From positions 248,001-312,000 of the forward strand of contig NZ_JACHBD010000005.1 of NCBI RefSeq assembly GCF_014200175.1: a stretch of 64,000 nucleotides of DNA, in the 5' to 3' direction. Under the pieces are notes generated by a model, which searched no databases, had not been told where the DNA came from, and saw only the letters and a list, made by a program, of their open reading frames with translations. Below are positions 18,320-27,606 of the stretch, one piece after another; within the stretch, counting starts at the first letter, position 1, and every line of letters begins with the position of its first letter. The position numbers and the translations under genes were made by a program. The stretch comes from Rhizobium lentis (GTDB lineage Bacteria; Pseudomonadota; Alphaproteobacteria; Rhizobiales; Rhizobiaceae).

Positions 18320-18936
18320 CCGCGCTCATCCGTCGTCTTCTTGTGCTGTTCGTCCGTGTCATGGTCGGCGCTCGAAGCGAGTGGCGGGGCTGCACGCCCG
18401 ACACGCGCCGCCGCATCTATTTCGCCAATCACAACAGTCATGTTGATACGGTCGCCGTCATGGCCGCCCTGCCATACCAGGTGCGGCGGCTGACCCATCC
18501 CGTTGCGGCGCGCGACTATTGGGGTACGAGCGCCCTTCGCCGTTTCATCGCGGAGAAGGGCCTGCGCGCCGTTCTGATCGACCGCAAACCTCTGCCGGAC
18601 AGCAACCCGCTCGAGCCGCTCGAGCGGCTGCTCGAAGAGGGGCGTTCGATCCTGATTTTTCCGGAAGGCACGAGAAGCGCCACCGAAGAGATCGCCCCAT
18701 TCCGCAGCGGCATCTATCGCCTTGCCTGCCGTTTCCCCGATGTCGATCTCGTACCGATCCATCTCGACAATCTGCAGCGAATCCTACCGAAGGGAAGCAT
18801 ACTGATCGTGCCAATCACCTGCACGGCGCGTTTCGGCAAGCCGCTACGCGTAGAACCGGGCGAAGGCAAGGAAGCATTCCTGGCCCGTGCCCGTGCCGCG
18901 ATCATCGAGCTGGCAGACGGAGGGCGCGTCGCATGA
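18316..18936 (+). CDS. 1-acyl-sn-glycerol-3-phosphate acyltransferase family protein (PlsC-like)
   Basis: Membrane-associated acyltransferase of 206 residues that would acylate a lysophospholipid. The catalytic HX4D motif is in FANHNSHVD (about residue 38) and the acceptor-binding motif FPEGTRS is near residue 116. The ATG at 18316 overlaps the upstream remnant's stop. The protein is short for PlsC but has the conserved blocks. It is followed with another ATGA overlap by a CDP-diacylglycerol synthase-like gene, giving a phospholipid-modification unit. Confidence 0.9.
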   Translation: MTALIRRLLVLFVRVMVGARSEWRGCTPDTRRRIYFANHNSHVDTVAVMAALPYQVRRLTHPVAARDYWGTSALRRFIAEKGLRAVLIDRKPLPDSNPLEPLERLLEEGRSILIFPEGTRSATEEIAPFRSGIYRLACRFPDVDLVPIHLDNLQRILPKGSILIVPITCTARFGKPLRVEPGEGKEAFLARARAAIIELADGGRVA

Positions 18937-19862
18937 CCAGCCTGTTCTCCATCGTCCTTGCCGCGATCCTCGGCCTGCTCGCCGTCGCTTCCGCCATCGG
19001 TTTCATTCTGCAGCGGCGCGCGACCGAACCCGGTTCCGTCGCCACCGTCCAGAACCTCAATGCCCGCATCCGTTCCTGGTGGCTCATGGTCGCGATCTTC
19101 GGCGGCGCGATCCTGCTCGGCGATGCGGCGGTCGTCATCCTGTTCGCATTCCTGTCCTTCATGGCGCTGCGCGAATTCTGGACGCTGACGCCTTCACGGC
19201 GTGGCGACCACCAGGCGCTATTCCTATCCTTCTTCGTCGTCCTGCCGCTGCATTACGTGCTGCTTGGAACGTTGTGGTACGGCCTCTTTGCGATCTTCAT
19301 TCCCGTATATGCCTTCCTGATCCTGCCGGCGGTGGCGACGCTCACGGGCGACGTCAATGAATTCCTGGCGCGGACTGCCAGGGTGCAATGGGGATTGATG
19401 CTGACGGTCTATTCGATCAGCCATGCGCCCGCACTGCTTATGCTTGAGACTGGCACGCCCTCAGCCCTTCTCCTCGTCTATCTCGTCATCGTCGTGCAGC
19501 TCAGCGACGTCTTCCAGTACGTCTGGGGCAAGCTTCTCGGAAAACATCGTTTCTCGCCGAACATCAGCCCCTCGAAGACACTCGAAGGCCTGATCGGCGG
19601 CGGCGCCTCGGCGATCCTGGTGGGAACGCTGCTCTACCGCCTGACGCCGTTCTCATCCCTGCAGGCGGCGGCCATCAGCACGGTCATCGTCGTCGCCGGT
19701 TTCTTCGGCGGCTTCGTGCTCTCGGCGATCAAACGCGATCTCAACGCCAAGGACTGGGGCTATGTGATCGAAGGTCATGGCGGCGTGCTCGACCGGCTGG
19801 ATTCGATCACCTTCGCCGCGCCGCTGTTCTTCCACATCGTCCGCTACTGGTTCACCGCGTGA
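18933..19862 (+). CDS. Phosphatidate cytidylyltransferase (CdsA-like)
   Basis: Integral membrane enzyme of 309 residues that makes CDP-diacylglycerol from phosphatidate and CTP. The C-terminal family signature is complete: SPSKTLEGLIGGG, then SAIKRDLNAKDWG and GHGGVLDRLDSITFAAP. About eight hydrophobic segments start with LFSIVLAAILGLLAV. The ATG overlaps the acyltransferase stop (ATGA). As it sits in an accessory lipid cluster, it is probably a paralogue of the housekeeping CdsA (inference). Confidence 0.92.
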   Translation: MTSLFSIVLAAILGLLAVASAIGFILQRRATEPGSVATVQNLNARIRSWWLMVAIFGGAILLGDAAVVILFAFLSFMALREFWTLTPSRRGDHQALFLSFFVVLPLHYVLLGTLWYGLFAIFIPVYAFLILPAVATLTGDVNEFLARTARVQWGLMLTVYSISHAPALLMLETGTPSALLLVYLVIVVQLSDVFQYVWGKLLGKHRFSPNISPSKTLEGLIGGGASAILVGTLLYRLTPFSSLQAAAISTVIVVAGFFGGFVLSAIKRDLNAKDWGYVIEGHGGVLDRLDSITFAAPLFFHIVRYWFTA

Positions 19863-19890
19863 GAAATATCCGCCTGATGCGGCTGGCTCC

Positions 19891-20214
19891 TCAAAACCGG
19901 TCTATTTCCTCAAGGCTTTCGATGAGCCGCTGCTGAACCTCCCGCTCTTGTCGGCCGATGGCCGTCACCAGCTTGCTCATCGTTCCCCGCAGCGTGTGCA
20001 GCTGATCTACGAGATTCATGACGACATCGACGCCGGCTTCGTTGACACCCATATTGCCTATGAGATCGAGGATGAGCCGGCCGCGGGCGACATCGGCCTC
20101 GCGAAACTGCCGACCTTCTCCTGACATCTCCGGGATCAGCCAGCCCCTTTCGACCCAGAAGTCGAGCTGGACGACATCGATTTTCAAGTAAAGACGGAAC
20201 TCATGATCATCCAC
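19891..20214 (-). CDS. cbpM: Chaperone modulator CbpM-like protein
   Basis: Small MerR-fold partner that inhibits the DnaJ-like co-chaperone CbpA, 107 residues. The GTG at 20214 is chosen because GGAGG, inside the CbpA stop region, lies 7 bases upstream. The next residues DDHEFRLYLKIDVVQLDFWV then ERGWLIPE fit the family start. LDLIGNMGVNEAGVDVVMNL is the following helix. It lies directly after the cbpA-like gene, the standard order. Confidence 0.85.
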   Translation of the reverse strand: MDDHEFRLYLKIDVVQLDFWVERGWLIPEMSGEGRQFREADVARGRLILDLIGNMGVNEAGVDVVMNLVDQLHTLRGTMSKLVTAIGRQEREVQQRLIESLEEIDRF

Positions 20215-20216
20215 GA

Positions 20217-21131
20217 TCAGGCCTCCATATTCTTCCTCGCATCGTATGGATTTGCCGCCGCCCATTCCTTAACCAGGGAGGTCAGCCTTTCGTCTGGATT
20301 ATCGGGCAGCACAATCTTCAAGGAGACATAGACGTCGCCGTGTCCGCCGCCGCGTTTTGGGACGCCCTTGCCCCTGAGACGCAGGACCTTGCCCGTATTC
20401 GAGTGCGGCGGCAGCGTCACGTTGACAGGTCCCGAAGGTGTCGGCACGCGGACCTTGCTGCCGAGCACCGCCTCGCCAAGCGAGATCGGCAGTTCCAGGC
20501 GGATGTCGTCGCCGTCGCGCGTGAAGAAGCGATGGGGCCTCACCCGGATTTCGATAAGGGCATCGCCCGGCGGCCCACCTCCAAGGCCTGGTTCACCTTT
20601 GCCACGCAGCCGCAAGGTCTGGCCGTCTCGGGTTCCGGGCGGGATCTGGACATCGAGCTGCGGCCCGTCCGGCAGCTTGATCTCGGTCCTGGTGCCGTTG
20701 ACGGCCTCGAGAAAGTCGACCTCCATGGAGAAACGCCGATCCTGGCCCTGGCTGCGCATCCTGCCGCCGCCGGCGCGGCGCGAAAAGAAATTGGCAAAAG
20801 TATTGTCGATATCGGCGAAATCGGCGAAACCGGAATTGTTGCGATAAGGATCATTGGCACCGCTCGCCGAGGCATAGTCACGGTAATAGCTACGCTGCGC
20901 CCGCTCGGCGCCCGTCATATCGATCTCGCCGCGGTCGAAACGTCGCCGCTTCTCTTCGTCGCTCAAAATTTCGTAGGCGGTCGAAATATCCTTGAATCGG
21001 TCCTCGGCCTTTTTGTCGCCGGGGTTAAGGTCGGGGTGAAGTTTCTTGGCGAGCTTGCGGAACGCGCTCTGAATATCCTTCTGCGTCGCGTCCCGCTTCA
21101 CGCCCAGAAGCTCATAGGGATCCTGGCTCAT
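20217..21131 (-). CDS. cbpA: DnaJ-like co-chaperone (CbpA type)
   Basis: Type B J-domain co-chaperone for DnaK, 304 residues. The J domain (residues 1-70, DPYELLGVKRDATQKDIQ) has the invariant HPD in KLHPDLNPGD. There is no zinc-finger region. A glycine/arginine-rich linker follows (RRAGGGRMRSQGQDR), then the two beta-barrel substrate domains (IPPGTRDGQTLRLRGKGEPG, LPPHSNTGKVLRLRGKG). The ATG at 21131 is where J-domain homology begins and has GGAG upstream. It is paired with CbpM just downstream. Confidence 0.93.
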   Translation of the reverse strand: MSQDPYELLGVKRDATQKDIQSAFRKLAKKLHPDLNPGDKKAEDRFKDISTAYEILSDEEKRRRFDRGEIDMTGAERAQRSYYRDYASASGANDPYRNNSGFADFADIDNTFANFFSRRAGGGRMRSQGQDRRFSMEVDFLEAVNGTRTEIKLPDGPQLDVQIPPGTRDGQTLRLRGKGEPGLGGGPPGDALIEIRVRPHRFFTRDGDDIRLELPISLGEAVLGSKVRVPTPSGPVNVTLPPHSNTGKVLRLRGKGVPKRGGGHGDVYVSLKIVLPDNPDERLTSLVKEWAAANPYDARKNMEA

Positions 21132-21529
21132 GCATATCTCCGGTCGGGCAGTCCATGCTGCCGGTTGGCTTGGCATTGATATAGGTTGCCGGGCCGCCGC
21201 CGGGGAGGGGCAACCCACGGGGTACCTCAAGCCGGTGATCCTGTGATCGGTGGCGGGAACTTGCCAGAGGTCAGAGCAGGGCAGTGTCTTCAGTTTGCAG
21301 CGCGGCGCCCTTATGCGCCTGGGCTAAACGCCGATCGACGAGAACTGAGCATCCCGCATGACGCACGATCTTCTCGACGATTGAGGAGTCCCTCAGTGAA
21401 GCGGCGGCGTGCACGGGAAGACCGTCGCCCGCTTTCAACAGGAGCATCCTGCCGCCTTGTCGCAGTTGACGGCGGTCCGATCGGCGATAGCTCTGATGCG
21501 ATGTCGTCGTCACGCTATAGGGGTTTCAC
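21132..21529. other. Intergenic region with a possible universal-stress-protein remnant
   Basis: About 400 bases between divergent cbpA and the dehydrogenase gene. On the minus strand, within 21271-21513, the stretch SSIVEKIVRHAGCSVLVDRR resembles the C-terminal end of UspA-family proteins. The remainder of that frame has no family motifs, so it may be a short remnant. No other gene is supported. Confidence 0.3.
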
Positions 21530-22396
21530 ATGCCGAATTTCGCAATTATCGGAGCGGGCTCAATGGGAAGCGCTGTCGCCAGACGGCTGATCGACCAGGG
21601 CGCCACGGTGCTGACTTGCCTCGAAGGCCGGAGCGAGGAGACGATCGCGCGCGCCAAGGCAGCCGGCATGGTACCGGTCGAACGCGGGGCACTGACGGAC
21701 GCCGAGCTGATCCTGTCGATCGTTCCGCCGGCGGAAGCGGTCGGCGTCGCCGAATTGGTCGCGAAGATATCATCGGGGATGCCGGCGCCGCCGCCCTTTA
21801 TCGACCTCAATGCGATCGCGCCAAAAACCATGCAGGCCGTGGCGGCGCGGTTCAATGGCAGCCGGGTAGAGGTTCTCGACGGCGCCATCATCGGCGGGCC
21901 GCCGGTTCCCGGCAAATCAGGACCGGCCATCTATATCAGCGGCGATAGCGGGGAGCGAAGCAGGCGGCTCGAAGATTACGGCTTGCGGGTTCGCAAGCTC
22001 GACGGCCCGCTCGGCGCGGCTTCGGCGCTGAAGATGTGTTATGCCGGCATCAACAAAGGCTTTATCGGACTCGGCACCGCAGTGCTGCTGGCCGCATCTC
22101 GTTCCGGTGCTGCCGAAAGCCTGAAGGCCGAACTCGCAGAGAGCCTTCCCGACGTTGACCGCAAGCTGACGAAATCCATTCCCGACATGTATCCGAAAGC
22201 CTATCGCTGGATCGCCGAAATGCAGGAAATCGCCGACTTCCTGGGAAAGGACGATCCGGCAGCGGAGATTTTTCGCGGCATGGCAGGGGTCTTCTTGCAG
22301 CTGGCCGACGACGTGAAGGGCAGCCGCGCGCTGGTCAGGCAGCTGGACGAGATCCTTGGCTCCCCGGAAAGCGCCGGCGCGATGGTCATGCCCTGA
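21530..22396 (+). CDS. NAD(P)-dependent oxidoreductase, 6-phosphogluconate/3-hydroxyisobutyrate dehydrogenase superfamily
   Basis: Dehydrogenase of 288 residues. The N-terminal Rossmann motif is IGAGSMGSAVARRL (residues 5-18), and DGAIIGGPPVPGKSGPAIY corresponds to the substrate-binding loop of the superfamily. The catalytic-lysine helix region is ALKMCYAGINKGFIGLGTA. The C-terminal half resembles the DUF1932 domain. It is transcribed alone on the plus strand, convergent with the TIM-barrel gene and separated from it by a strong hairpin. Substrate unknown. Confidence 0.85.
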   Translation: MPNFAIIGAGSMGSAVARRLIDQGATVLTCLEGRSEETIARAKAAGMVPVERGALTDAELILSIVPPAEAVGVAELVAKISSGMPAPPPFIDLNAIAPKTMQAVAARFNGSRVEVLDGAIIGGPPVPGKSGPAIYISGDSGERSRRLEDYGLRVRKLDGPLGAASALKMCYAGINKGFIGLGTAVLLAASRSGAAESLKAELAESLPDVDRKLTKSIPDMYPKAYRWIAEMQEIADFLGKDDPAAEIFRGMAGVFLQLADDVKGSRALVRQLDEILGSPESAGAMVMP

Positions 22397-22404
22397 CCGC
22401 TTTT

Positions 22405-22438
22405 GCTGCCGGCGCCCTACCTTGGAGGCGCCGGCAGC
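22405..22438. terminator. Strong hairpin between convergent genes
   Basis: A perfect 12-bp stem, GCTGCCGGCGCC (22405-22416) with GGCGCCGGCAGC (22427-22438), and a 10-base loop. It lies between two convergent stop codons. There is no T-run on either strand, so it is a probable bidirectional mRNA 3' end or processing structure rather than a canonical intrinsic terminator. Confidence 0.6.
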
Positions 22439-22462
22439 TGGCGTGGCCAGTCCAAGCCGCGC

Positions 22463-23287
22463 CTAAATCTTTACAAAATCCTCGACCTGTGCCCTGATCG
22501 CGATTTCGGTCGGCAATCGCTCCATCGAACTTGCGCCGTAGAAGCCGTTGCATCCCTTGCAGCGGGCGAGCACGTATGCGGCATCCGCGGGCATAGCAAT
22601 CGGCCCGCCGTGGCAGAGCACGATGACGTCGTCGCGCACGCATCTGGCGGCATCCGTCCAGGCGTTGATCTTCTCCACGCATCCGTCGAGCGTTAGCGCC
22701 GTTTCGGCGCCGATCGCACCGCCTGTGGTCAGGCCGAGATGGCAGACGACGATGTCAGCGCCGGCCCGGGTCATGGCAACGGCGTCCTCAGCACTGAAGA
22801 CATAGGGCGTCGTCAGCATGTCCTTGGCGTGGGCGCGGGCGATGATGTCGATCTCGAGATCGAAGCTCATGCCGGTTTCTTCGAGATTAGCGCGGAAGGT
22901 GCCGTCAATCAGCCCGACGGTGGGAAAATTCTGTATGCCGGCAAAACCCATCGCCTTCAGCTCGTCGAGGAAGTGATCGGGCAGCATGAAGGGATCGGTG
23001 CCGTTGACGCCGGCCAGCACCGGCGTGTGGCGCACGACGGGCAGAACCTCGCGGCCCATCTCCCTGACGATGTCGTTGGCATTGCCATAGGCGAGCAGGC
23101 CCGCCAGCGAGCCGCGGCCGGCCATGCGGTAGCGCCCGGAATTGTAGATCACGATCAGGTCGATGCCGCCGGCCTCCTCGCTCTTGGCGGAAAGCCCGGT
23201 GCCGGCGCCGCCGCCGATGATCGGCTGGCCTTCGGAGATCTTGCGGCGAAGCCTGTTGAGAATGTCGTTTCTATCGATACGGGTCAA
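22463..23287 (-). CDS. Phosphoenolpyruvate hydrolase-like / Tm-1-type TIM-barrel protein
   Basis: Predicted TIM-barrel enzyme of 274 residues of the PEP-hydrolase-like family, which forms the second domain of plant Tm-1 proteins. Start is TTG at 23287 with AAGGAGGG 6 bases upstream, overlapping the stop of the upstream gene by 4 bases (TTGA). Recognisable parts are [20 protein letters not shown] near the N-terminus and [14 protein letters not shown] in the middle. It is always paired with the UPF0261/Tm-1-like gene in such loci. Biochemical role unproven. Confidence 0.88.
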   Translation of the reverse strand: MTRIDRNDILNRLRRKISEGQPIIGGGAGTGLSAKSEEAGGIDLIVIYNSGRYRMAGRGSLAGLLAYGNANDIVREMGREVLPVVRHTPVLAGVNGTDPFMLPDHFLDELKAMGFAGIQNFPTVGLIDGTFRANLEETGMSFDLEIDIIARAHAKDMLTTPYVFSAEDAVAMTRAGADIVVCHLGLTTGGAIGAETALTLDGCVEKINAWTDAARCVRDDVIVLCHGGPIAMPADAAYVLARCKGCNGFYGASSMERLPTEIAIRAQVEDFVKI

Positions 23288-24495
23288 AATTCCCTCCTTG
23301 AGGTATGGATGTCATGAAAGTTGGCGACGAGTGCCGCGGCGAATTCCGGGCTGTTGATATGGGCGTCTATCTCGATGAGGCGCCTGTTCGGCGCATCGCG
23401 CCAGCCGTCTCGGATGGCGGCAAACAGCGCCGCGTCGGCTTCAGGATGGTGGAACGGCTGACCGGCGGCGTCGATGACCGAAACGCCGTGGAGCGGCAGC
23501 AAGAAACGGACCGGACCCTGCATCCGGTTCAGCCGTTCGACGATGAAGGCCCCGATTCGGCCGTTTTCCTCCGGTGTGGTGCGCATCAGCGTCACCTGCG
23601 CATTATGGACGTGAAGCCTGCGGTCGCGGAAAGGCGCCGGCACGGTTTCCCGCGCGCCGAAATTCACCATGTCGACGGCGCCGACCGAGCCGACATAGGG
23701 TAGGCCGGTGCGGATGACGGCGCCGAAGCGATCTTCGGTCGCCGGAAAAACGCCGCCGACAAGGAGATCGGCAACCTCCGTCGTCGTCACGTCAATCACG
23801 CCCTGCAGCAGGCCGGAATCGGCAAGTTTTTCCATCGACTGCCCGCCGACGCCGGTCGCATGGAAGACGTAGATTTCGTGCATTTCGCCGAGCATCTCAC
23901 GCACCTGCGTGACGCAGGGGGTGGTAACGCCGAACATGGTCATGCCGATGCCCGGCCGATCATCGCTCGAGGTGGGGATGGGATTGCGAGCCATGCCGGC
24001 CGCCGCGTTCGCCGCATTGCCGATCACCCGGCGCGAGATCGCGTTCAGGCCGGCGACATCGACGACCGAGTACATCATGGTGAGATCGTTCGGCCCGACA
24101 TAGGGCGCGACATTGCCGGAGGCGACCGTCGAGACCATCAGTTTCGGCAGGCCGATGGGAAGTGCCCGCATCGCTTCCGTCACCAGCGCGGTATTGCCGG
24201 TTCCGCCGAGGCCGAGTACGGCGCCTACGTCATCCCGCGATTTGAGGAATGCGGTTAGCGCCTTGGCCATGGCCGAAACCGCCGTTCCCCGGTCCGTCTG
24301 CCCGAGCACGGCCGCCGCACCCTCCGGATGGAATTCGGCGACTTCGCGCGACCGGACATTGGCGCCAGCACCCTCCCCAAGCGTACCAACATCGACCAGC
24401 ACGGCATCGGCGCCGGCCAACAGAACCACCTCCTTGGCGTAATTCAGTTCTGCGCTTTTGGTGTCGCAGGTGCCGACGATAAAGACCTTCCCCAT
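23284..24495 (-). CDS. Tm-1-like ATP-binding domain protein (UPF0261)
   Basis: Protein of 403 residues with a Tm-1-like ATP-binding fold. ATG 24495 has GGAGG upstream and the family start [19 protein letters not shown]; the frame runs on upstream through the GntR gene on the other strand but that part is not coding. Motifs visible are [20 protein letters not shown] and [20 protein letters not shown]. It overlaps the TIM-barrel gene by 4 bases. Known relatives include the two-domain tomato Tm-1 protein. In bacteria the pair sits in catabolic operons of uncertain function. Divergent from a GntR regulator. Confidence 0.88.
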   Translation of the reverse strand: MGKVFIVGTCDTKSAELNYAKEVVLLAGADAVLVDVGTLGEGAGANVRSREVAEFHPEGAAAVLGQTDRGTAVSAMAKALTAFLKSRDDVGAVLGLGGTGNTALVTEAMRALPIGLPKLMVSTVASGNVAPYVGPNDLTMMYSVVDVAGLNAISRRVIGNAANAAAGMARNPIPTSSDDRPGIGMTMFGVTTPCVTQVREMLGEMHEIYVFHATGVGGQSMEKLADSGLLQGVIDVTTTEVADLLVGGVFPATEDRFGAVIRTGLPYVGSVGAVDMVNFGARETVPAPFRDRRLHVHNAQVTLMRTTPEENGRIGAFIVERLNRMQGPVRFLLPLHGVSVIDAAGQPFHHPEADAALFAAIRDGWRDAPNRRLIEIDAHINSPEFAAALVANFHDIHTSRREF

Positions 24496-24559
24496 TGCTT
24501 TTCCTCCGCTTTCTATTTTTCCTGTGAGCTTTCGATAAAATTCCTGTTTTTGTATTTTC

Positions 24560-24590
24560 CATATTGTATATTCTTTCGCATATTGCATAC
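24560..24590. promoter_or_regulatory. Candidate GntR operator region (repeated CATATTGyATA)
   Basis: In the AT-rich gap between the divergent Tm-1-like and GntR genes, CATATTGTATA (24560-24570) and CATATTGCATA (24579-24589) are direct repeats 19 bp apart, about two helical turns. A TGTAT also occurs at 24551. The position suits a site for the adjacent GntR/FCD regulator controlling both sides. Confidence 0.45.
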
Positions 24591-24624
24591 TTAAACCCTC
24601 AACGCCAGACGGAAATGAACAACC

Positions 24625-25278
24625 ATGAACGCACCGCGCCACCTCACCCTTCGCGAGCGGATCTACGAGGAAATCGTTCGCCTGATCGTCTCGGGCGAAC
24701 TGCCGAGCGGTGTATCGATCGATGAAAAGGAACTGACGGAACGCCTGCAGGTCAGCCGCACGCCGTTCCGCGAGGCGATCGGCACGCTTGCCAAGGAAGG
24801 GCTCATCGAGATCAAGCCTTATCGCGGTTTCTTCGTGCGCAGCTTCACGCCGAAAGAGATCGACGACCTCTATAATTTGCGCAAGACGCTCGAATGCTTC
24901 GCCGTCGAGCTCGCCGTTCCTGAAATGAGCGACCGGCATATCGCAAATTTCGAGCGTATCCTGGATGAGGCAGTGGCCGCATTGCGCCGTCGCGACATGG
25001 AAACCTACGGCATTCGCGATAAGGAATTCCACGAGACCATTGCCGAGCTTTCGGGGAGCGCGCCGCTGATCGAAACGCTGGCGCGGCTCGCACTGCAGAT
25101 TCAGATCTGCCGCTCGATCGCCAATGAGAGCCGTGATCTGGCCGAAAGGGCGGCCGAAGAGCGCGATCAGATCCTGCAGGCGTTCCGGGCGCGCGACATT
25201 GGCCGCGCCAAGGCGCTGATGCACGCGCATATCAGCGATGTCCAGCAGGCCGTCATGGCACGCTTTCAGAAGGGTTAG
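24625..25278 (+). CDS. GntR-family transcriptional regulator (FCD subfamily)
   Basis: Regulator of 217 residues. The winged helix is N-terminal: [20 protein letters not shown], then [20 protein letters not shown]. An all-helical FCD effector domain follows, with ligand/metal-binding features in the [13 protein letters not shown] stretch and the later HAHISD near residue 205. It is divergent from the Tm-1-like pair and upstream of a sugar transporter operon, so it may control either or both. The effector is probably an organic acid or sugar acid by family precedent. Confidence 0.93.
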   Translation: MNAPRHLTLRERIYEEIVRLIVSGELPSGVSIDEKELTERLQVSRTPFREAIGTLAKEGLIEIKPYRGFFVRSFTPKEIDDLYNLRKTLECFAVELAVPEMSDRHIANFERILDEAVAALRRRDMETYGIRDKEFHETIAELSGSAPLIETLARLALQIQICRSIANESRDLAERAAEERDQILQAFRARDIGRAKALMHAHISDVQQAVMARFQKG

Positions 25279-25357
25279 CCGAAAGACATGAAGGGGAGGG
25301 AGGTCTCCTTCAGCAACCGAACAACAGGGGCCGTGGAGCGGCCCGGAGGAGGGAACA

Positions 25358-26611
25358 ATGCTGAAATTTCTTGCCCGCAGCACTGCACTGGCGGCGATCG
25401 CCGCAAGTTCGCTGGCGGCACATGCCGAAACCCTGAAGATGTGGGGGCCCGAGCAGATCACCGAGCCGCTCGTCGCGCAGCTCTGGAACGGCATCAAGGC
25501 CGATTTCGAAAAGGCCAATCCCGGTGTGACCGTCGAATTCATGCCGCCGACCGGCACGATCAGCAACGGCGCGGTGCAGGCCGCCATACAGTCGGATGCC
25601 GGACCGGACGTGATCCTCACCAACTCCGGCATCGGCCGCATCAGCGTCGTCAAGAACGCCAAGCAGGTCATGCCGCTCACCCAGCAATATGAAAAACGCG
25701 GCTGGAAGGACAAGATCTATCCCTGGCTCTACACCGAGCTGAAGGGCCAGTTCGGCGGCGAGATCTATGAGGTTCCCGATGGGCTCGATGCGCTGGGCAT
25801 CTGGTACCACAAGGATATTTTCGCGCAGGCCGGCTGGAAGATCCCAGCCACCTGGAGCGAATTCGAAACGCTGATGAAGTCGATCGAGGAGACCGGCCTG
25901 CAGCCGATCGCCATCGGCCCGCGCACATCAGGCAGCGCCGGCCATCTCTTCGGCAACCTGCTGCAGTCGGCGAGCGGCAAGGAGGTGATCGGCAAGGCGC
26001 TGCGTCGCGAGATTGCCTGGGACGACCCGTCAGTCGCAGCCGGCGCCATCCGGCTGCAGAAGCTGGTCGAGGCAGGCGACATCAAGAAGGAAATGGCCGG
26101 CCTCGATCTCGACGGCGCCTCGCGCCTCTGGTTCAACAAGCGTGCCGCCATGTTTGTTGCCGGCCCGTGGTTCACCGCCAATGCCCGCAAGGCCGGTTAT
26201 GATCTTACGAATGCCGGCTACGCGCCGATGCCGTCCGACATCAAGGGCGCGGCGATGCCGACCGGCGGCGTCGGCTGGAGCTGGCTGGTGCCGGTCAACT
26301 CGAGACAGCCGGAACTCGCGATGAAATGGATCGACTTCATGCTGTCGGACGCGGTGATGAAGAAGCGCGCCCAGGATCCGGCAAGCACGATGATCTATCC
26401 CCGCGATATTCCAGGCTTCGAGCCTCCGACTCCCGTGCTGAAGGACATCTTCGCAGCCGCCGCCGGCGGCGTCGGTTACAATCCGAGCGTCTATCTGCCG
26501 GGCACCGTGCTCGACACCTATTTCCAGGTCATCCAGGGCCTCATCTCCGGCCAGATCGGCGGCGAAGAAGGCATGAAGCAAATCCAGGCCAAAATGGCAG
26601 AGGCGAAATAG
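25358..26611 (+). CDS. Sugar ABC transporter substrate-binding protein (CUT1, SBP family 1)
   Basis: Periplasmic binding protein of 417 residues with a Sec signal ([21 protein letters not shown]). The mature protein begins [20 protein letters not shown]. Family features include [29 protein letters not shown] and [29 protein letters not shown] lies upstream of the ATG. It leads an operon with two permeases, a Gfo/Idh dehydrogenase and a cupin. No intact ATPase gene is present in this operon. Confidence 0.95.
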   Translation: MLKFLARSTALAAIAASSLAAHAETLKMWGPEQITEPLVAQLWNGIKADFEKANPGVTVEFMPPTGTISNGAVQAAIQSDAGPDVILTNSGIGRISVVKNAKQVMPLTQQYEKRGWKDKIYPWLYTELKGQFGGEIYEVPDGLDALGIWYHKDIFAQAGWKIPATWSEFETLMKSIEETGLQPIAIGPRTSGSAGHLFGNLLQSASGKEVIGKALRREIAWDDPSVAAGAIRLQKLVEAGDIKKEMAGLDLDGASRLWFNKRAAMFVAGPWFTANARKAGYDLTNAGYAPMPSDIKGAAMPTGGVGWSWLVPVNSRQPELAMKWIDFMLSDAVMKKRAQDPASTMIYPRDIPGFEPPTPVLKDIFAAAAGGVGYNPSVYLPGTVLDTYFQVIQGLISGQIGGEEGMKQIQAKMAEAK

Positions 26612-27606
26612 TGGTCATTCCCGAAACATCAGGCAGCAAGGTCGTGGCTCCTCTCAGGGATGCACGTGCCGTGGCGGGACATACGGGCGGCCTGTCTGTC
26701 CGTATGTCCAAACGCCGGGCGGCGAGGTCCGGCTCAGCCGATGGCGATGCCGGCACCGCATTCTGGCTGATGGCGCCGGCTCTCGGCCTCTATGCCGTCT
26801 TCACCCTGCTGCCGATCGCCGCCACCTTCTGGTTGAGCTTCAACAGCTCGTCCGGCTTCAACACCTCCGCGGCCTTCGTCGGCTTCGACAACTATGCCAA
26901 GGCGGCGCACGATCCGATCGTCTGGAGGAGCCTAGTCCATACCTTCGTATGGCTGGCTTATCATGTGGTGATGGCGGGCGGCCTCGGCCTGCTGCTGGCG
27001 CTTGCCGTCAGCCGGCTGAGGATCACCCAGGTCTTCTTCCGCACCGCGTTCTTCCTGCCGCATCTGGTATCTCTGGCCGTGGTCGGCGTCATCTGGGCCA
27101 ATATCTACGATCCGTTTTTCGGCCTTTTGAATACGGCGCTGACGCGGATCGGGCTCGGCGCCTTCACTCAGGGCTGGCTTTCCGATCAGGCGCTGGTGCT
27201 CTTTTCCGTCAATCTCGCAAGCTCCTGGCAGGGTTTCGGCCTCTACATGCTGCTCTTCATCGCCGGCCTGCAGAATATCGACCGCTCGCTCTACGACGCG
27301 GCTGAGGTGGACGGCGCCAACGCCTTCCAGAAGCTGATTCATGTGACGCTGCCGGGGCTTCGTGAGGTGACGACCTTCGTCGTCTCGCTGGCGATGATCA
27401 ACGGCCTGAAAGGCTTCGCCACGGTCTTCGTCATGACCAATGGCGGGCCATTCTACCAAAGCGAACTGATCACCACCTATATCTACCGGCTCGCCTTCCA
27501 ATCCCAGGATCATGGACTGGCGGCAGTGCTCTGCATCCTGCTCAGCCTGCTGGCAATTGCCATTACCATCGTCTTCAACCGCTGGCGCGCGAGGCTTTCG
27601 CAATGA
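26611..27606 (+). CDS. Sugar ABC transporter permease (MalF-like, CUT1)
   Basis: Inner-membrane permease, 331 residues from GTG 26611, which shares a base with the binding-protein stop (TAGTG) and has GAGG upstream. An in-frame ATG at 26704 would give a 300-residue protein of more usual length but lacks a Shine-Dalgarno. The first membrane span is WLMAPALGLYAVFTLLPIAA. The EAA loop is LYDAAEVDGANAFQKLIHVT. It pairs with the permease at 27603-28430. Confidence 0.9.
   Translation: MVIPETSGSKVVAPLRDARAVAGHTGGLSVRMSKRRAARSGSADGDAGTAFWLMAPALGLYAVFTLLPIAATFWLSFNSSSGFNTSAAFVGFDNYAKAAHDPIVWRSLVHTFVWLAYHVVMAGGLGLLLALAVSRLRITQVFFRTAFFLPHLVSLAVVGVIWANIYDPFFGLLNTALTRIGLGAFTQGWLSDQALVLFSVNLASSWQGFGLYMLLFIAGLQNIDRSLYDAAEVDGANAFQKLIHVTLPGLREVTTFVVSLAMINGLKGFATVFVMTNGGPFYQSELITTYIYRLAFQSQDHGLAAVLCILLSLLAIAITIVFNRWRARLSQ

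Noticed and set aside
24496..25713. Minus-strand extension of the Tm-1-like frame to 809 residues
   Set aside because: The extra N-terminal 400 residues are antisense to the GntR and binding-protein genes, while GGAGG and family homology define the start at 24495.
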